A DNA stretch of 64,000 nt from Dendrocalamus latiflorus. Its lineage: Eukaryota > Streptophyta > Magnoliopsida > Poales > Poaceae. The stretch is from contig CM029654.1 in assembly GCA_017311315.1 (NCBI GenBank), positions 10,103,448-10,167,447 on the forward strand. Reading direction: 5' to 3'. The position numbers and the translations under genes are program-made. Numbering within the stretch: position 1 is the stretch's first letter; each line of letters starts with the position of its first letter. Positions 57,660-64,000 of the stretch are shown one piece after another. The notes under the pieces were generated by a model, which was given only the letters and a program-made list of their open reading frames with translations, ran no database searches and was not told the origin of the DNA.

Positions 57660-57950
57660 TTTTGTGATATATAGTTATTACAGATTGTTCATATTAATAA
57701 CCATCTGTGAACTATCACAGACGGTTATTTGTAAGAATAGTCTATGATGAGTGCCATTATCACAAATGGTTCGTATAAATAGCCATCTATGAATCACAGA
57801 TGGTTATTTGTATGAACCATCTGTGATAGTTGTGCATCACAAATGGTACATGGTCACGCTTATATAATTATTTACGAGAATTACAGCATAAATGGTTTCC
57901 CATGAACCGTCTATGATAAGGAGTCCAGTATAGCTTGTTTTGTAGTAGTG
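57660..57950 (-). repeat. Right subterminal repeats and terminus of the large CACTA
   Basis: ATCACAGACGGTTATTTGTA, AACCATCTGTGATAG and similar words in both orientations, ending TTTTGTAGTAGTG at 57950, followed by AGC. Confidence 0.9.
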
Positions 57951-58024
57951 AGCGAAAGTTCTTCCTAGAAGGTGCTACTCATGGAAGGTACTACTATGTA
58001 CCTTACTTCCATTCGATATTATTA

Positions 58025-60157
58025 TGTGAAGGACTGAACATGGCAACAGAGGGGGGGTGAATGGTGCATTCTAATTTTCCCCCAAGTATTCAACACTTCT
58101 TCACTCCAATAGCTATAGAGTTATAAAGATTGGAATGCGAAACCACCAACAAATAAGAAAAACAACACGATAACATTTTTTAGAAAAATTAGGGAAATCG
58201 GAAGTACCTTTTTTTGCTTTGCGGTACTTTTGATTTCTGGAAGTACCTTTGTTTGTACTAGGTACTTCTGTTTTCCTCGATGAACAGTGATTTCAATATG
58301 AGTTCAAAAACTAAAATCAGTGCAACATTTGATTTGTAGATCCAAATGACATGAAATTTGCAGGGATCTATTCTAGGATATTACGAATTTATTTCAATAA
58401 AGGATCATGAAAATCATGGCTAAAGTTGTAACATTTTTCAGTTTGAAGGAAATATGCACTAAAGCCAAGCCAAACCCCAAACGATGAATACAACTTGCTC
58501 GTGGGTAGATGATGGTCAAGATGTCTTTAGATACGTTCCCACATGTCCCACATGTCAAATAGCCTCAAATAAAGAGATCACACGTTGAGGCCAAATCAAG
58601 TAAAAACGAATTTTCTTGTGAACTATCTAAATACCTAGATGGGTGGAGATGTATTCCCAAGGACTATCTCCATCTCTTACACGTCCTTAGAACAGCAAGA
58701 TCACAAGAAGAAAAGAGGAGAGATCAAAACTAACCAAAAGTCAAGCACATCAATAAAAACAAGAGGGACTCAAGAGTTGCACAAAGATTAATGTATTGCT
58801 TATTTGATAAGATAGGTTTTATAGCCACTCCACCTTGGAGGATAAAGAGTACCCAAGATACTCACTCTCAAACCCTAACCCTAAACCTAGAAAAGAGAGC
58901 ACAAGATATTGGTTGGATGCTTAACCTTACATGTCTCCATCCCAACACCCTTTTATAGGTAGGCAACCAACCACCTACACCTCTTAATGGATCATATCCA
59001 CTATTACAATGGGAAATCTGTTAACCCCATACACACGGATTTTACTCATACAAGTTCATTTATGTATGCTTTTCAAAGCGTATAAGTGTGCATCTGCTAA
59101 ATCCTTAGACTTGATCCACCTTGATCAACCCAGCTCCACCTTGACCTAAATCGCTCTCGAACGTATCACCCATGCGTCGTGGTTTTAATCCAAGATGGTT
59201 TTTGGTATTTTGGTCAAACTATCAAAATACTCTTCCTTGATCTACACATCCAAAGATAAAGAAATCGTTTTCAAGCATAAATTCTTCACAACTTGACCAA
59301 CATTAGCCAAGATATGCATCATGCAACCTCAATCCAATGACCCATGTCATTCAAGCTTGATCCATGACTCAATTCTCAAAACCCCTGTTTTTCTAGGAAA
59401 ATCGGAAGTACCATGCTTAATACGCTAGTACTTCCGTCTTGTGGTACTACCGCTTCCCAAACGGTACTTCTGTACACTGAAAACCTCGCTTGGAGCTCTC
59501 TAGAAAAATGTACCACCACTCAACCTGGGACTTTCGCCAAATGGTACTTCTACACAAACGAAACTACCGCATTTATACGTGGTGATGAGGACATCACTCC
59601 TTCGGATGCAACCGCTGATCCTCCAACCGTTATGCAAGGTCCAATGACCCGAGCTCGCATGCGACAATTAAATCTAGAGGTGAGCTCGTTCTTAAGCGAT
59701 CATTTTCATAGTTTTGAGAATAGATTGCTACCTAATGATGTAATCTTGCTTAGGAACATTGGAGAGGGTCATGAAGTACATGGAGAGAGGTGTGGAGGCG
59801 GAGAAGACCAGCAAGGACGTCCAAGTCAAGCCGGAGGGCCAGTCCAACTCGAGTTCGAGTCTGCCTCGGCCTTTAGGACAAGCCTGCAGTAAAACGGACG
59901 CCCAGGACGCATACGGACTCCGTTTTCGATGACCCATATATGCATGGAAAGATAATTTCATAGGCTAACGAGAGTTATCATCACCTGACGGAAGATCGGG
60001 AACCCCGTCCCCTTCACGTGGGGTACTTCCGATTTTTCTGACACTTACAGAAGACAGCCTAAATCAAATACAATCTTTACAAAACCATTTCACCACTCCA
60101 CAAACATTACAATGGTTCATCACAACATTAAATAAGGCCTTCTCATATGGTATTTCA
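58025..60157 (-). mobile_element. 3' LTR of the inverted SIRE-like copia copy
   Basis: Read on the minus strand it starts TGAAATACCATATG after GGGGGAGAT and ends with the CACCCCCCC...CATGTTCAGTCCTTCACA text that matches 8140-8179. The GGAAGTACC/GGTACTTCC motif recurs at least ten times (58200-58265 and 59400-60030). It is 2.1 kb against 0.85 kb for the plus-strand copy, partly because of the gypsy fragment at about 59580-59990. Confidence 0.75.
59580..59990 (+). pseudogene. Ty3/gypsy pol C-terminal fragment inside the LTR
   Basis: The frame reads DPPTVMQGPMTRARMRQLNL, EVSSFLSDHF, then LPNDVILLRNIGE to a TAA at 59890. The G-P-(M/I/L)-T-R-A-R-x-(R/K)-Q-L-N motif is the well-known tail of plant gypsy polyproteins. 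It lies opposite in strand to the host LTR and was probably inserted or captured there. Confidence 0.75.
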
Positions 60158-60170
60158 ATCTCCCCCTTGA
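60158..60170 (-). other. Polypurine tract of the inverted copia copy
   Basis: Reads AAGGGGGAGAT on the minus strand just before the LTR. Confidence 0.8.
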
Positions 60171-62024
60171 TGAACCCATTTGCAATACTCAAAAATGCAA
60201 ATTAGAGGTGGTTTTAGAGAAAGAAGAAGAATTTTGCAAAGAGAGCTCTAAATGGTCAAAAAAAAGATTGCAAAGAGCTAAACCTGACCATTTGAGACAG
60301 AGATAGATAGAAGATACAAAAAAATCAATATTTTTCGCAAAAACTTCATATCTACCAAGAGTGTTGGGAAATCTCACTCTAGGTCCATATTAAAGAAGAA
60401 GTGTTCGATGCGATCTTAGTCATGGTGAAAAATGATAGAAAATCACAGCAACATAATAAAGCTTCAAAAATCAATATTTTGCACAAAAACACCAAGTCAC
60501 GCTCAAAATGTGCTTTTTTACCTATCTTTCCCCCTTTGACAATGGAATCATCAAGATGCATGGAAGAAAATAGAGCAGGATTAAATGAAATGACTGCATT
60601 TTATTCATTTGAAGCATTAGGAGCCATGAAGATTATCCAAAGCGACTTTTCAAGTATTACACCAAACCATAAAAGGTGAAAGTGCTATATAGATCATGCC
60701 AAAACATATATGGCCAAGCTCAAGTCAAATAAGTAATGATTCTCAAATTAAGTGGATTTTCTGTATGTCAATATATCCAGAAATGAGCCAAGCCATGTCA
60801 ATATACTAAATGGAGCCAAGAAGCTATAATTGAGTCAATTTAGAGTGCAATAAGTTCAAAATTGAAACATTTTGTTTAAGCACTTGATAATATTTATAAT
60901 TGAGAAAATTTAGCACATTTGGCACCTTTTTAAGTTCATTTTTGGTTATAGTTGAGCTTCAACTAATTTTTCACAAAAATGCATTTTCTTAGCCATGTGC
61001 TAGATCTCAACCCTTATGTGACCATTCCATGCAAGAACCTTAAGGAAGTGATCTTGCTCGTCCAAAACTCCCCTGAGTTCATGTCTAGTGCAATGGCAAG
61101 CTGTCTCATGAGAAAGAATTGGTAAGATCAGTTTTTTCGCACAAAAGAGATCATTTTGCATTTTCTTGACATAGTTCAAGAATAAAGAGCTAATACTAAC
61201 TCATATTTCGATAAACAACTAGTGTAGCTCAATCTAAAGTTTGACCTATGTTCAAGACTCGACTTAGGTGATTTGACATGGTATGAATCATAACAGGAAG
61301 CAAGACATGATTTAGTTTAAGTTTTTCACATTTAAAAGAGCTATCATGGCAAAGGTAAGCCACACATGAAAAAGCAGGATAAATATAGCAATCTAGCACA
61401 AACCATGGCAAGATGTAAAGCGGTTTTATTATGTCACACAAGAATAATAATCAGGGCTCCATGTATTTATATTACAATGTATATTGCTGAATTTAAATAT
61501 GATGCAATAAAAATCCCAGCTTCCCCTCAACAATTGACTCAATCTTTAGAAACAATTTGGTTTAAGTTGAGTTATGTCAAGCTCCAGAAAATCTCAAATA
61601 AACTCCTTTTAAACCAATGCAATAAGTAAGAGAGAAGAAGCTTGGAAGAAACAAAAATGGTAATCCTTAAATCATAGATAAGATAGAAGAAATACTATGG
61701 CTCAGACTCGCTCTCATCTACCCCATATGACTCTAGGACTATCAGCTAGTCATCTAAAACATAAGGGAGTAAACACGTTCCCTATCTACCCAAGAGACCC
61801 AACCCCTACTAAACCTAAAAGAAGTGAGTGAACTCAACTTGGTGAAAAGAGAAACAACTAATAAGTAGCATCCTAAAATCACAAGATGAGAGGAAGAAGT
61901 CTAAACAACTGAGAATGAGAACCAATCTAGTCTATGCTAGAAAAACAAACCCAAATGCACCCATAAACAAAATGCAACAGAAGGTAGATGTACATAAAAT
62001 ACAGAAAGAACATGATGCTCCCTC
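60171..62024 (-). other. copia 3' non-coding region, inverted copy
   Basis: Aligns with 640-1150 joined to 6172-7315. At 61480-61500 the text GAAGCTGGGATTTTTATTGC runs uninterrupted, where the plus-strand copy has the 5-kb solo LTR. Open frames such as 60401-60679 (+) are on the wrong strand and have no domain. Confidence 0.8.
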
Positions 62025-63696
62025 TCAAATTAAGCCATAAAGACAAACCACCCCAAGCTCTCCTCGTAAGGTCGTGATCCTTGAGCTATCTAAAGGCTTA
62101 GTGAAGATATCAGCTAACTCGTGGTCACTCTCCACAAACTGAAGCACTATATCACCCTTCTCCACATGGTCTCTAAGGAAATGATATCTAATATCTATAT
62201 GTTTGGTTCTAGAGTGCTGCACTGGATTCTTGGCAATGTTAATGGCGGAAGTATTATCACAGAAAAGTAGAATATTATCTATAACTAACCCAAAGTCCCT
62301 CAAGGTCAAAACCATTTAAAGCACCTGACTACAGCAACTAGCGGCTACAACATACTCGGCCTCTATTGTGGACTGTGCAACACTGGATTGCTCCCTAGAA
62401 GACTAAGAAACAAGAGAAGTGCCAATGAATTGGCAAGTGCCAGAAGTGCTCTTTTTATCTATCGTACAGCCAGCAAAGTCTACATCGAAATAGGTTTTAA
62501 GGGAAAGACAAGAAGAAGAAGAATAGCAGATACCATAGTCTAAAGTAGCTCGAAGGTACCGGAAGATGCGCTTCACCGCTTGACGGTGAGAGGCACGAGG
62601 ATAGGCTTGAAAATGAGCGCACAGACATACGGCAAAGTGTATGTCCAGCCTCGAAGCAATGAGGTACAGGAGGGAGCCAATCGTGTTGTGGTACTCCTTC
62701 TAATCTACAGGCTCGCCATCCTTGTCAGGATCAAGTGTCATCGAGGTCACCATCGGAGTTGATACTGGCTTGCCATCACTCATGTCGAAGCACTTCAGAA
62801 GATCTCGAGTGTACTTGTCTTGATGCAAGAAAGTACCCTCTCGAGTCTGCTTGATCTGGAAGCTAAAGAAGAAGCTCAACTTGCCCATCATGCTCATCTT
62901 GAACTCTGTGCTCATGACATCAGAAAACTGGAAAACAAGAGCATGAGAAGAACTACCAAAGATGATGCCATCTACATAAATCTGGATGAGTACAAAGTCA
63001 ATGCCATGCCTATGAATGAACAAGCTCTTGTCTACCTTACCCATCTCAAACCAATGATTTAACATATAGGATTTAAGCCTCTCATACCAAGTTATAAGGT
63101 TTTGTTTAAGTCCATACAAGGCTTTTGAAAGCTTGAAGACATGGTTTAGATATTTAGGTTCTCGAAACATGGAGGCTATCTGACATAAACATCTTTCTCA
63201 ATATGCCCATTGAGGAAGACACTCTTGACATCCATCTGGTACAGCTTGAAACCTTTAGACGCTGCGAATGCAAGCAAAATCCTAATGGCCTCTAGCCTAG
63301 CTACAAGGGCGAAGGTCTCCTCAAAATCTAAACCCTCAACCTGGGAGAAACCATGAGCTACTAGTCTAGCCTTGTTTCGAATGACAACTCCATCTCACTC
63401 TGCTTGTTCTTAAATATCCACTTGGTTCCTATAACATTATAACTACTAGGGGCTCAACAAGCGACCAGACCTTGTTGCTCTCAAAATTTTCTAACTCCTC
63501 ATGCATAGCATTGACCTAAGACTCGTTAGATAGTGCATGATAGATATCCTTGGGCTCGAATATGGTGACAAAAGTAGAGTGTAGAAAGAAGTGAGATAAG
63601 CTAGATTTTGAACGTGTGACACGCTCGAGGAGATCTCCAATAATCTGCTTAGGAGGATGTCGAAGCTAAATGTGTCTAGGAGGTCCTGGATGAGAG
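62025..63696 (-). pseudogene. copia RT and RNase H, inverted copy
   Basis: On the minus strand: a PPRHIQLRHPPKQIIGD-type linker (about 63680-63620); HEELENFESNKVW; KLSKALYGLKQN; FVLIQIYVDGIIFGSS (the catalytic YVDD is now YVDG, about 62990); MSMMGKLSFFFSFQIKQT; then, in other frames, RNase H and NPVQHSRTKHIDIRYHFL to HELADIFTKPL (62060-62315). Several shifts and stops separate the parts. It is the same family as 1-640 but independently decayed. Confidence 0.9.
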
Positions 63697-64000
63697 GTGT
63701 TGATGCGGGGGATTGCCCCGATCTTCACGGCATAGGATCGATGAAGATAGTTGGATCCATGCAACCTAACGAATCGATTTCGCCAACCACTGTTAGAACA
63801 GCAACCTGCGACAAAAGAATTCGCCTAACCACACGCTCGTGATCCCGTCTACCCGACCACAAAGTAGACGCGCCGTCGCTCCAGCCAATCATAAGGAATC
63901 ACAAGAACGACGGAGAAGAACGCACGATTCCCCTCTAGGTTGCAATCATATGTCAAACCCTAGAAGGAACAAGCGCATGGCTCTCTAAAAAAATAATAGA
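63697..64000. mobile_element. Edge of another inserted element, probably an LTR
   Basis: copia similarity stops at about 63695, and the text TGTTGATGCGGGGGATTGCC begins like an LTR start. The remainder has no coding frame of note. The other end is beyond the window, so the type is a guess. Confidence 0.35.

Noticed and set aside
60379..60679. Frames on both strands in the inverted copia 3' region
   Set aside because: Non-coding in the paralogous copy; chance ORFs in AT-rich DNA.

Overview
The window is plant nuclear DNA, almost certainly from a grass (Poaceae). The evidence is dense nested LTR retrotransposons, CACTA and Helitron elements, Tourist-like MITEs with TAA target sites, and one very GC-rich intronless gene. 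No bacterial, organellar or rRNA/tRNA signal was recognised. The genus cannot be named from the sequence alone.

Only one ordinary host gene is convincing: a zinc-finger homeodomain (ZF-HD/ZHD) transcription factor at 13266-14294 (+), with a short upstream ORF in its presumed leader. Everything else is repeats or genes carried by repeats.

Layout. 1-8179 (+) is the 3' part of a SIRE/Maximus-like Ty1/copia element. It is interrupted by a 5,016-bp solo LTR (1151-6166, target duplication ATTTT). 8180-10513 holds a Ty3/gypsy 5' LTR end, primer site and broken gag. 10514-13060 is a purine-rich stretch plus nested fold-back elements around the ZF-HD promoter side. 14295-23900 holds a nested Tourist-like MITE, a 1.9-kb fold-back element, a 2.2-kb MULE-like element carrying another MITE, and smaller inverted-repeat elements. 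23932-33754 is a CACTA transposon (target duplication CTT) with no visible transposase, split by a Ty1/copia element (25357-32593, target duplication TTCTC) whose two 244-bp LTRs look identical. 33820-41461 is a mixture of dispersed and tandem repeats with one small unknown coding remnant.

41462-57950 is a second, 16.5-kb CACTA element (target duplication AGC). It contains a complete-looking non-autonomous Helitron (41686-46350) that houses a 34-bp minisatellite with higher-order structure. It also carries two intron-containing minus-strand gene structures: a Helitron-replicase-like N-terminal gene cut off before the HUH/helicase parts (53993-50648), and a Ulp1/C48 SUMO-protease-like gene (49943-47151) with one canonical and one catalytically degenerate domain. 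58025-63696 (-) is a second copy of the copia family seen at 1-8179, in inverted orientation. It supplies the empty site that proves the 5-kb solo LTR insertion. 63697-64000 looks like the edge of another element.

The most unusual material is the second CACTA: a Helitron-derived protein domain, Ulp1-like protease modules, a Helitron with a higher-order satellite, a 200-bp exon duplication carrying a nonsense change, and a possible duplication-born intron all lie within one transposon framed by a matching 3-bp duplication.
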